Shown: in pieces, positions 1 through 5,684 of the stretch
How positions within the stretch are numbered: the first letter of the stretch is position 1
How the letters are laid out: the number at the start of each line of letters is the position of its first letter
Assembly (NCBI GenBank): GCA_012798185.1
Contig: JAAZNS010000133.1
Span: forward strand, 1-6,665
Direction of reading: 5' to 3'
DNA: 6,665 nt
From: Chloroflexota bacterium
Lineage (GTDB): Bacteria; Chloroflexota; Anaerolineae; Anaerolineales; UBA4823
Position numbers and translations under genes: made by a program
Notes under the pieces: generated by a model
The model's input: the letters and a program-made list of their open reading frames with translations, nothing else
What the model was told of the DNA's origin: nothing
The model's database searches: none

Positions 1-858
1 GCACAACTCATTTGCCCGGCAGCGGCGGGAACGATTTTAATGACTACCGGACTACCGGGAGTAATTCTGATCGATTTTCTAACTTATCTATTTGCTGCTG
101 GCATTTTATTTTTTGTAAAATTTCCAAGGCAACAACGTATTAGAGAAATCGATGCTGATAAATTACGATTTGTAAAAGAAATTTTATATAGCTGGCAGTA
201 TCTTACTGCCAGGCAGGGTTTGATAGGGCTGCTGATATTTTTTATGATGATCAATTTCATTTCTGGAATGATCAATGCGCTATTAATTCCATTAATGTTA
301 GATATCGCATCTGAAGAGGTGGTCGGTATCTTTGGATCGATTGTTGGGGCAGGCATGTTATCAGGCACACTGGTGATGAGTTATTGGGGAGGACCCAAAA
401 AACGGGTTTTCGGCATGATGAGTTTAATGGCAATGGAGGGAATCTTTGTAATGCTTTTGGGTTTCCGGGAATCGATTGCGTTGATCAGCGTCGCTGTATT
501 TTGCTGTTTATTTATTGATCCAATTATTAATGGGACTAGTCAAGCGTTATGGCAAAGTAAAGTTGCCCAAGGTATTCAAGGGCGGGTATTTTCGATGCGG
601 CGTATGATTGCCTGGTCGACCACACCGTTGGCTTACATTTTGGCGGGTTATTTGGCGGATAACATTTTTACACCTTTATTGAATGTCAATGGATTGCTGG
701 CAAACAGCGCTGGCAGAATCATAGGGGTAGGACCTGGCAGAGGAACAAGATTGTTATTTATTATATTAGGAGCCCTTATGGTTTTGGTTTCAAGCTTGAG
801 TTATACCCATCCTCGGCTACGTCGTTTGGAAGAAGAACTTCCCGACGCGTTTGATTGA
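1..858 (+). CDS. MFS-family efflux transporter, C-terminal part (5' end outside window)
   Basis: The reading frame is open from the first base, so the ATG at 40 is probably internal and the gene is 5'-truncated; 285 residues are visible. They form strongly hydrophobic segments separated by short basic loops: a helix at about residues 17-39 (ending FFVKFPRQQR), a long cytoplasmic central loop, then helices from about residue 70 to the C-terminus. The segment containing QGRVFSMRRMIA followed by TTPLAYILAGYLAD is typical of the macrolide-efflux/enterobactin-exporter type of the major facilitator superfamily, which exports drugs or natural products by cation antiport across the inner membrane. 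The visible part corresponds to about the last 6-7 of 12 helices. The tail RRLEEELPDAFD is soluble and acidic. The substrate cannot be told. A 393-base gap with its own promoter separates it from the next gene, so it is probably not part of the downstream operon. Confidence 0.85.
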   Translation, partial: AQLICPAAAGTILMTTGLPGVILIDFLTYLFAAGILFFVKFPRQQRIREIDADKLRFVKEILYSWQYLTARQGLIGLLIFFMMINFISGMINALLIPLMLDIASEEVVGIFGSIVGAGMLSGTLVMSYWGGPKKRVFGMMSLMAMEGIFVMLLGFRESIALISVAVFCCLFIDPIINGTSQALWQSKVAQGIQGRVFSMRRMIAWSTTPLAYILAGYLADNIFTPLLNVNGLLANSAGRIIGVGPGRGTRLLFIILGALMVLVSSLSYTHPRLRRLEEELPDAFD

Positions 859-969
859 TCGAATTTGCTGTATTCTTGTTTTTACCGATGTCATGGCTCC
901 TAAGGCTTTTATTCTTTCCAATTTTCATGATTTCTGCTTTCTATAAAAACCCCCATGTATCGGGTAAAC

Positions 970-983
970 TATACCATATACCA
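970..983 (+). repeat. Tandem 7-bp direct repeat TATACCA x2
   Basis: Two back-to-back copies of TATACCA are seen, and a third copy lies at 1190-1196, where it runs into the inverted repeat at 1194-1211. The longer word ATATACCAC is shared exactly between 976-984 and 1189-1197. GGTA at 963-966 and TACC at 972-975 also form a loose inverted pair around position 969. Related HutC/UTRA regulators bind operators built from GGT/ACC half sites, so these could be half sites for the adjacent regulator. That role is inferred. The AT-rich background makes chance repetition possible. Confidence 0.4.
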
Positions 984-1072
984 CTTTTCGCAATTTTATT
1001 GTTTTATCTCCAAATTGTGTGTAGATTTCAATTAAATATGATATTTTTCCTTCAAAGAGTATGAATTAACGC

Positions 1073-1101
1073 TTGATTTTTGATTTAAAAGTATATATAA
1101 T
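1073..1101 (+). promoter_or_regulatory. Sigma-70-type promoter for the GntR operon
   Basis: TTGATT at 1073-1078 (4 of 6 to the -35 consensus) is followed by a 17-base spacer and a perfect TATAAT at 1096-1101. Transcription would start near 1107-1110, giving a 5' leader of about 140 bases before the GntR start at 1252. The candidate operators at 1194-1211 and 1242-1249 lie downstream of the start point, inside that leader, where a bound repressor would act as a roadblock. Confidence 0.6.
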
Positions 1102-1193
1102 ATCTTTAATCCTTTACTTTGCCCTAATATTTTTTAAAACGTCTTGTTTTTAATTCGAAAAATAAGGATACCAGTTAAATTATTCCAGATATA

Positions 1194-1211
1194 CCACAAA
1201 CCACTTTGTGG
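1194..1211. promoter_or_regulatory. Candidate operator: perfect 7-bp inverted repeat
   Basis: CCACAAA (1194-1200) and TTTGTGG (1205-1211) are exact reverse complements around a 4-base centre, CCAC. The site lies about 40 bases ahead of the GntR start, downstream of the predicted promoter. The overlapping word ACCACTTT (1200-1207) recurs inverted at 1242-1249 and again at 980-987. The symmetry and position suit an autoregulatory GntR operator, but an mRNA hairpin is an alternative. No consensus for this particular regulator is known to me. Confidence 0.45.
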
Positions 1212-1241
1212 ATAAATGACAAAATACTCATCGAATTTTGG

Positions 1242-1249
1242 AAAGTGGT
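1242..1249 (-). promoter_or_regulatory. Inverted copy of the ACCACTTT motif overlapping the GntR ribosome binding site
   Basis: AAAGTGGT is the reverse complement of ACCACTTT at 1200-1207. It overlaps GGAAAG (1240-1245), the Shine-Dalgarno site placed 6 bases before the ATG at 1252. The same neighbourhood is a near-direct duplication: GTGGATAAATGAC (1208-1220) resembles GTGGTAAATGAC (1245-1256). A protein on this site, or RNA pairing with 1200-1207, would affect expression of the regulator. The functional role is inferred. Confidence 0.35.
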
Positions 1250-1251
1250 AA

Positions 1252-2076
1252 ATGACCAGTGGATTAAATAAACCGCTTTACGTGCGTATTCAAGAATATA
1301 TTGCCGAGTTAATACTTTCAGGCAAACTGACCCCCGAAACAAAAATCCAATCCGAACGGGAATTTAGTGAAGAATTGGGCGTGAGTCGTATGACAGTCCG
1401 CCGGGCTTTAACCGAATTGGTCAGTGAAGGATTATTAGAGCGCAGGCATGGCTCCGGCACGTATGTCGCAAAACCAAGGGTTACTTATGAATCTACCGAA
1501 TTAATCAACCACATCCAAGCGATGGAGCAACGGAATATTGCGTCTGCCAGCCAGTTATTGGAATTCGATGAAATTGTCGCCAGCCGCCGTTTGGCTGAAC
1601 AACTTGAAGTGGAAATTGGAGATCCTCTTTATCGCGTGGTAATTTTACGCTTTGCAAACCGCGTTCCAGTAATATTGGAGCGCGGTTTTTTTCCATGCTC
1701 ACGCTGTCCAAATTTGGAAGAGTGGGATCTGGAAAAAACGTCGCTTTTTGATCTGCTGGTTAGTGTCTATGGTGCTGATCTGGCGCGTATTTCACAAACT
1801 GTAGAAGCCATCCCCGCAAACGAAACAATTGCCCAGCAATTACGAGTGAGTGAGGGATTTCCGCTGCTTAAGTTGAATCGGACGATTTACAATGCAACGA
1901 ACAGCAAACCGATCGAATATTCGCAGGATTTTTTCCGGTGTGATTATGCTCGTATCCATATGGATATTGAGTTATATGGTGTAGTTAAACGAGCCCAAAA
2001 CCAGCAAGATTTTACAAACCGCATCATGCCCACAGAAGTGGAAAGGAGGTCATCTGAAATAAAAGAAACTGCATAA
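1252..2076 (+). CDS. GntR/HutC-family transcriptional regulator with UTRA domain
   Basis: This is a 274-residue DNA-binding regulator. Residues 8-75 form the GntR winged helix: PLYVRIQEYI, then SEREFSEELGVSRMTVRRAL as the helix-turn-helix and LLERRHGSGTYVAKP as the wing. Residues about 95-240 match the UTRA ligand-binding domain, including PVILERGFFPCS and KPIEYSQDFFRCDYARI; UTRA domains sense small effectors, often sugar phosphates or amino-acid-like compounds. The ATG at 1252 is chosen because GGAAAG lies 6 bases upstream and the family's N-terminus begins right there. The last 30 or so residues are a polar tail beyond the usual end of the UTRA fold. The gene is followed after 57 bases by the permease gene, so it probably controls that locus and itself through the repeats upstream. 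The effector is unknown; the downstream FGGY kinase product is one candidate. Confidence 0.92.
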   Translation: MTSGLNKPLYVRIQEYIAELILSGKLTPETKIQSEREFSEELGVSRMTVRRALTELVSEGLLERRHGSGTYVAKPRVTYESTELINHIQAMEQRNIASASQLLEFDEIVASRRLAEQLEVEIGDPLYRVVILRFANRVPVILERGFFPCSRCPNLEEWDLEKTSLFDLLVSVYGADLARISQTVEAIPANETIAQQLRVSEGFPLLKLNRTIYNATNSKPIEYSQDFFRCDYARIHMDIELYGVVKRAQNQQDFTNRIMPTEVERRSSEIKETA

Positions 2077-2121
2077 TTAAGAATAAATTTGTAGCATTAT
2101 TTTTTATTTAATGAAAAATTT

Positions 2122-2128
2122 AAGGAGG
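2122..2128 (+). promoter_or_regulatory. Strong Shine-Dalgarno site of the permease gene
   Basis: AAGGAGG lies 5 bases before the ATG at 2134 and fixes that start. The 57-base gap from the GntR stop has no clear terminator and only weak promoter-like words, so the permease is probably read through from the GntR promoter. Confidence 0.75.
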
Positions 2129-2133
2129 TTATT

Positions 2134-3747
2134 ATGGCAGATATGGCTGCTACAACAGAAGATAGGAGGCTTTACGCTCGTAAAAGCTCTGGGTTAGTGC
2201 GCACAATCGGCGTTTTTGGCGCCATGATTTTTGGTGTTCACTGCATCAGTTTATCATCTTCCGGTTTGATACCCTTTTCTTGGGTAGCCGGCGTATGGCC
2301 GGGGAGCAGCATCATCGGTGTCCTTACTGTGGCAATGATCTTTTGCCTCTTTCATGCATATACTTATGCTGTCATTGGCGCGACCATGCCCCGGTCGGCA
2401 GCGGATTATACCTTAGCCAGCCGTGTATTGAGCGCTCCCCTGGCTTTTGCTGCCAGCTGGACCCTGGTAATATTCAGTGCGATGGTTGCTGGGTCACTTA
2501 TCGCCTGGATTCCGAAAACAGCTATTCCAGTATTATTCCGCACAATGGGCATCATTTTCGATAATCCGAGCTATATCGCTTTTGCCGATTGGTCTGGTAC
2601 TTCAACAGGGATCATTCTCATCGGTACAATATGTGCGATTATCACTTTTGTCACCATGATTTTGCCCACACGTACTATCTTGCGTATTTTGGAAGTCGGC
2701 TTTTTCCTGGGTTTGCTTGCCTGGGTTATCCTTTTCTTCCAGCTGGGAACAGCAGCGCCTGGTTCTTTCGAACCAGCCTGGGATAAATTTATGGGCGCTG
2801 GCAGTTACGCTGCCCGCATCGAATTAGCCAAAGCCAATGGCATGGTAATCAATCCCAATGTGGCAATCATGACCCTGGCGGGATTAATTATGGGATTCTG
2901 GATCTTTTATGGGTACTACATCCCAACTTTCTTCGCTGGTGAGGTTAAGCAAGCTGAAAAAACACTGATCAGTGGCAGCTGGGCTTCGCTGATCTCTACC
3001 TGGGCGATCTTCGTCGTGGGAGCCCTCTTGCTACAGCGGCTTGTTCCATTGGAATGGATCGCGGCTGAAAGTTACTTAAGCAATGCTGGAATTGCTGAAG
3101 CCAATCCTATGCCGTGGATTACCTTCTATGCGGCGATTCTACGACCTTCGGCAATACTAACATGGATAGTAGCCATTGCCTGGGTTTATACCCTGATCAA
3201 TCTTGCACAGACATACTTTTTCTATTGCAGCCGCATTATTTTTGCCTGGTCGTTCGACCGGCTTATTCCTGAAAAAGTTTGCTACATTCACCCAACCTTG
3301 CGCAGCCCGATCGTGGCTATTGCTATCATTACGGTAATTGCGGAAATAGGCATCATCGATGCTGCTTTGGGTGGCGTGATGGGCGCACAACTCAACTTTG
3401 TGTTCTTTGCTGTGTGTACCCAATTAGTGCCCTGCCTGGCTATTACATTGTTCCCGTTCTTGAAACCCGATATGTTTGAGAATGCCAGTGCCTTTGTACG
3501 CCGAAAAATTGGCGGTATCCCGGTTATTACCATAGTAGGCGGCATTACTCTGGCTTATCAGCTGTGGATGCTGATTGCTTCATTCCTGTTCCCAGCCGTG
3601 GGCGGCAGAATCGGGGTTGGCACACTCGGTACTCTGGCAGCCTTTATTATTAGTGGTATTATCGTTTTCTACATTGCCCGGTCTTATCGTTTGAACAAAG
3701 AAGGAATCGATATCAATTGGACTTTCCAATCGATTCCGCCTGTTTAG
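2134..3747 (+). CDS. APC-superfamily permease (amino acid/polyamine/organocation type)
   Basis: This is a 537-residue integral membrane protein. After a polar N-terminus the sequence GLVRTIGVFGAMIFGVHCISLSSSG (residues 20-44) matches helix 1 of APC transporters, with a small-residue unwound section. Further hydrophobic segments lie near 58-84, 101-125, 156-177, 184-205, 242-263, 282-302, 332-365, 391-412, 415-441, 460-485 and 493-516, about 12 in all. GYYIPTFFAGEVKQAEKT (260-277) is the helix 6 to loop region with the conserved Glu. RIIFAWSFDRLIPE followed by HPTLRSPIVAI (367-396) is the family's typical helix 8-9 loop. It should take up a small amine, amino acid or related organic solute by proton or sodium symport. 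The substrate cannot be read from the sequence. Pairing with an FGGY kinase is unusual, since such kinases normally partner with sugar ABC or MFS systems. It lies directly after the regulator. Confidence 0.88.
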   Translation: MADMAATTEDRRLYARKSSGLVRTIGVFGAMIFGVHCISLSSSGLIPFSWVAGVWPGSSIIGVLTVAMIFCLFHAYTYAVIGATMPRSAADYTLASRVLSAPLAFAASWTLVIFSAMVAGSLIAWIPKTAIPVLFRTMGIIFDNPSYIAFADWSGTSTGIILIGTICAIITFVTMILPTRTILRILEVGFFLGLLAWVILFFQLGTAAPGSFEPAWDKFMGAGSYAARIELAKANGMVINPNVAIMTLAGLIMGFWIFYGYYIPTFFAGEVKQAEKTLISGSWASLISTWAIFVVGALLLQRLVPLEWIAAESYLSNAGIAEANPMPWITFYAAILRPSAILTWIVAIAWVYTLINLAQTYFFYCSRIIFAWSFDRLIPEKVCYIHPTLRSPIVAIAIITVIAEIGIIDAALGGVMGAQLNFVFFAVCTQLVPCLAITLFPFLKPDMFENASAFVRRKIGGIPVITIVGGITLAYQLWMLIASFLFPAVGGRIGVGTLGTLAAFIISGIIVFYIARSYRLNKEGIDINWTFQSIPPV

Positions 3748-3774
3748 TCTGAAGCTGATATATTAGTATGGTTT

Positions 3775-3804
3775 ATTTGGGGCAGCAATATTGCTGCCCC
3801 AAAT
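3775..3804. terminator. Perfect 30-base palindrome, probable terminator or mRNA-end hairpin
   Basis: Every one of the 15 base pairs matches around the centre at 3789/3790; the core is GGGGCAGC then AATATT then GCTGCCCC. As RNA it folds into a stem of about 12 pairs with a small A/U loop. It lies 27 bases after the permease stop codon. There is no proper T-run: the flank is only AAAT on the right and ATTT on the left, and the bases after the stem read CTGATATTTG. It could therefore be an attenuating terminator, a 3'-end stabiliser that raises permease mRNA over the genes behind it, or a dyad protein site. Confidence 0.5.
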
Positions 3805-3825
3805 CTGATATTTGCAGGAAGGATG

Positions 3826-3868
3826 TTTGTGATATTTTTAGCAATCATTCTGCCCAAAATATCACAAA
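3826..3868. promoter_or_regulatory. 13-bp inverted repeat in the leader of the phosphoesterase gene
   Basis: TTTGTGATATTTT (3826-3838) and AAAATATCACAAA (3856-3868) are exact reverse complements separated by a 17-base loop. They are followed by two direct CAAATATT copies (3865-3872 and 3877-3884) spaced 12 bases apart, the second touching the Shine-Dalgarno site. A weak promoter could overlap it: TTTGCA at 3811-3816, a 16-base gap, then TATTTT at 3833-3838, 4 of 6 matches each. The element could be an operator or an RNA stem controlling the downstream three genes. Which of these, if any, is inference. Confidence 0.45.
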
Positions 3869-3884
3869 TATTCATTCAAATATT

Positions 3885-3889
3885 GGAGG
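3885..3889 (+). promoter_or_regulatory. Shine-Dalgarno site that decides the phosphoesterase start
   Basis: GGAGG sits 7 bases before the ATG at 3897. The same frame is open back to an ATG at 3768, but that longer version would translate both inverted repeats into an unrelated 43-residue extension and has no good ribosome binding site. The 3897 start is therefore preferred. Confidence 0.8.
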
Positions 3890-3896
3890 TATCCAC

Positions 3897-4880
3897 ATGA
3901 AATTTGGTAAATTATTTGGCGGGTCTTCGAAAATCATGCGCATTATGTTTGGTTCAGATTTTCATGGATCTGAGTTGGTTTTTCGTAAATTCATTGCGTC
4001 GGCATTTCAATATAAGGCAAATGTCCTCATCGTAGGCGGTGACGTTACTGGAAAAGCGATGGTGCCTATTGTGCATCAGGGCGGAGGTCTATATGAAGGT
4101 TTTCTGTTTGGAAGGCGTGAAACCGCTGCAAACGCCGACGAATTGGAAAAATTAAAAAAGACGGTTAGCAATGTTGGCTTTTATCCTATCGTCGTCGAAA
4201 AAGATGAAGCTGCTGCACTTGAAGCGGATAAGCAAGCGATGAGTGCCCGTTTTGAGGCGGAGATGTGCGAGCGCGTACGGCAATGGATGCGTTTGGCAGA
4301 TGAAAAGCTTACCCCAGCTGGAATGCAATTGTACTTTATGCCGGGAAATGATGACCTGTATTCTATCGATGAGGCGATTGCGGAATTCCAAAATATCCGC
4401 AATCCTGATATGAAACGTTTCGAATTGGAAGGCGGATACGAAGTGCTGGGAATTTCCAATGCTAATATGACTCCATGGGCATGCGTTCGTGATCTGGAAG
4501 AAGATGAATTAGCGAAAAAGATGGATACTTTAGCTGGATTGATTCAGAATCCGGAACGCGCAATTGTGGTAATCCATGTGCCGCCTTTTGGAACTCCCTT
4601 GGATTCGTGCCCAGATTTGGATAAGAATCTAAAAATCATCACCCAAGGTGGACAAGTCGTCATGAAATCAGCCGGTTCTCCATCGGTAAAAGCCTTCATC
4701 GATAAAGTCCAACCGATGTTAACTTTACACGGACACATTCATGAATCTGCCGGGCATTTTCGTATTGGGCGGACACTAGCGATCAATGCTGGAAGTGAAT
4801 ACGCCGAAGGTATTTTTAAAGGCGCATTAATCAACCTTGAAGAAGGGAAAGTCAAGGGACATCTATTAATAGCAGGGTAA
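3897..4880 (+). CDS. Calcineurin-like metallophosphoesterase
   Basis: This is a 327-residue predicted cytoplasmic hydrolase with no signal peptide or membrane segment. The metallophosphoesterase motifs appear in order: SDFHG with Asp21 and His23, GGDVTG with Asp49, PGNDD with Asn151 and Asp153, VIHVPP with His227, and LHGHIHES with His280 and His282. These residues bind two metal ions in the family, which cleaves phosphomonoesters or phosphodiesters. In PGNDD the usual His of the GNH(D/E) motif is Asp; non-His residues at this place are known in YfcE/MJ0936-type phosphodiesterases (GNCD). Between the second and third motifs lies an unusually long insert of about 100 residues, with a glycine-rich part and then a charged helical stretch (about 75-138), probably a substrate cap. 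The gene ends 9 bases before the nucleotidyltransferase gene, so the two are almost certainly co-transcribed. The substrate is unknown; a nucleotidylated product of the neighbour is possible. Confidence 0.88.
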   Translation: MKFGKLFGGSSKIMRIMFGSDFHGSELVFRKFIASAFQYKANVLIVGGDVTGKAMVPIVHQGGGLYEGFLFGRRETAANADELEKLKKTVSNVGFYPIVVEKDEAAALEADKQAMSARFEAEMCERVRQWMRLADEKLTPAGMQLYFMPGNDDLYSIDEAIAEFQNIRNPDMKRFELEGGYEVLGISNANMTPWACVRDLEEDELAKKMDTLAGLIQNPERAIVVIHVPPFGTPLDSCPDLDKNLKIITQGGQVVMKSAGSPSVKAFIDKVQPMLTLHGHIHESAGHFRIGRTLAINAGSEYAEGIFKGALINLEEGKVKGHLLIAG

Positions 4881-4889
4881 TCAACCAAA

Positions 4890-5672
4890 ATGGTAAATCA
4901 GAACGGTATTCAAGAAGATTTTTTCACTGAGCGTACTCGCATTTTGGATACGTTAGCTAAAAGCGAGAATCAACATGTGATTATGCGCCTTATTGGTGCT
5001 TTAGCCTTTCGAACACATTGCCCGCAATATGGGTATATTCAAGATGCGTTAGGGCGTGAGTTCACTGATATCGATTTTGCGTCGTATCCACGTTTTCTAA
5101 AAGATATCCAGAGAATTTTGGGCGGGCTTGGGTATCAAGAAGATAAAACTGTTACCCAACTCTTTTCGGATTCGCGAATGTTGTTTCATGACCCCTTATA
5201 CGGCAGGCATATCGATATTTTCTTCAATAAATTGGATTTTTGTCACCCAGTATCTTTTGTTGGCAGGTTGGAAATCGAAAAGTATACCCTGCCGTTAGCT
5301 GAATTATTACTGGAAAAAATGCAGATTTATAAAATCAATCCGAAAGATTTAATTGATACCATTATGCTTTTACGTGAGCACCCCCTTGGGCACGAGGATC
5401 ATGAGACCATTAATTTGTATATTATTACCAAAGTATTGGCGAATGATTGGGGTTTTTGGCGAACAGTGACGGGAAATTTGAAATTAGTGGATGAATACCT
5501 GGACCGATATGATCAATTAAACCAGGATGATCGAGAAGTTGTGCGGGAACGTATCCACCAATTACAAGATGCCATTGATAACACACCAAAATCATTAAAA
5601 TGGAAAATGCGTAGCAATATTGGTGAAAAAGTCAAATGGTACAAAGACGTTGAAGAATTAATGCATCGATAG
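4890..5672 (+). CDS. Nucleotidyltransferase-fold protein (AbiEii/MNT-like)
   Basis: This is a 260-residue soluble protein with the pattern of polymerase-beta-type nucleotidyltransferases. RLIGALAFRTH (33-43) matches the hG(G/S/A) start motif, FTDIDFA (58-64) gives the paired acidic residues Asp60 and Asp62, and RHIDIFF (106-112) gives the third, Asp109. LPLAELLLEKMQIYKINPKDLIDTIMLL (134-161) resembles the AbiEii helix with a conserved Lys (Lys143) and the (R/K)DxxD motif (Lys152, Asp153, Asp156). Such enzymes transfer NMP to a protein, RNA or small molecule. The catalytic triad is intact, so activity is plausible, but the canonical second Gly/Ser of the start motif is Ala37. There is no AbiEi-type antitoxin next to it, so a toxin role is not supported. 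Its Shine-Dalgarno site is weak (AGGG at 4874-4877), suggesting translational coupling to the phosphoesterase. The C-terminal 100 residues are charged, helical and unrecognised. Confidence 0.72.
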   Translation: MVNQNGIQEDFFTERTRILDTLAKSENQHVIMRLIGALAFRTHCPQYGYIQDALGREFTDIDFASYPRFLKDIQRILGGLGYQEDKTVTQLFSDSRMLFHDPLYGRHIDIFFNKLDFCHPVSFVGRLEIEKYTLPLAELLLEKMQIYKINPKDLIDTIMLLREHPLGHEDHETINLYIITKVLANDWGFWRTVTGNLKLVDEYLDRYDQLNQDDREVVRERIHQLQDAIDNTPKSLKWKMRSNIGEKVKWYKDVEELMHR

Positions 5673-5677
5673 AGGAG
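5672..5677 (+). promoter_or_regulatory. Shine-Dalgarno site that supports a TTG start for the kinase
   Basis: GAGGAG overlaps the last base of the nucleotidyltransferase stop codon and lies 7 bases before TTG at 5685. The translated product then begins KKFIIAHDTGTGGDKA, which is exactly where FGGY kinases begin, and no in-frame ATG lies near. The TTG start is therefore well supported. Confidence 0.8.
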
Positions 5678-5684
5678 TGGTTAC

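Larger units (their letters stand above)
859..1251. other. AT-rich intergenic region with promoter and candidate operators
   Basis: This stretch of 393 bases separates the transporter from the GntR gene. I see no convincing gene in it. A 69-codon frame with a TTG start at 855 is hydrophobic, lacks a Shine-Dalgarno site and is probably chance. The region holds a tandem TATACCA repeat (970-983), a sigma-70-like promoter (1073-1101), an inverted repeat (1194-1211), and ACCACTTT words at 980-987, 1200-1207 and, inverted, at 1242-1249. No strong GC-rich hairpin with a T-run was found to terminate the MFS transcript; ACCC...GGGT at 949-965 makes only a 4-bp stem. Confidence 0.7.

Noticed and set aside
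949..965. ACCC...GGGT hairpin as terminator of the MFS gene
   Set aside because: The stem has only 4 pairs, the loop is 9 bases and no T-run follows.
855..1064. 69-codon hydrophobic frame starting at TTG and overlapping the MFS stop
   Set aside because: It has no Shine-Dalgarno site, is very AT-rich and Phe/Leu-biased as random AT-rich DNA would be, matches no family I recognise, and runs through the candidate operator repeats.
2042..2050. AAAGGAGGT inside the end of the GntR gene
   Set aside because: It looks like a strong ribosome binding site, but no ATG, GTG or TTG with an extended frame follows at a suitable distance, so it is probably chance from the Glu-Arg-Arg codons.
3157..3545. 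Minus-strand frames opposite the permease, and other frames of 60-94 codons opposite or within the real genes
   Set aside because: They are shadows of the well-supported + strand genes, have no ribosome binding sites and match no recognisable family.
3768..3896. Longer 370-residue version of the phosphoesterase starting at 3768
   Set aside because: The extra 43 residues encode two inverted repeats, show no domain character and lack a ribosome binding site, while the ATG at 3897 has GGAGG 7 bases upstream.
4890..5672. AbiE-type toxin-antitoxin system
   Set aside because: The nucleotidyltransferase resembles AbiEii, but the preceding gene is a phosphoesterase, not a winged-helix AbiEi antitoxin, and the setting is metabolic.
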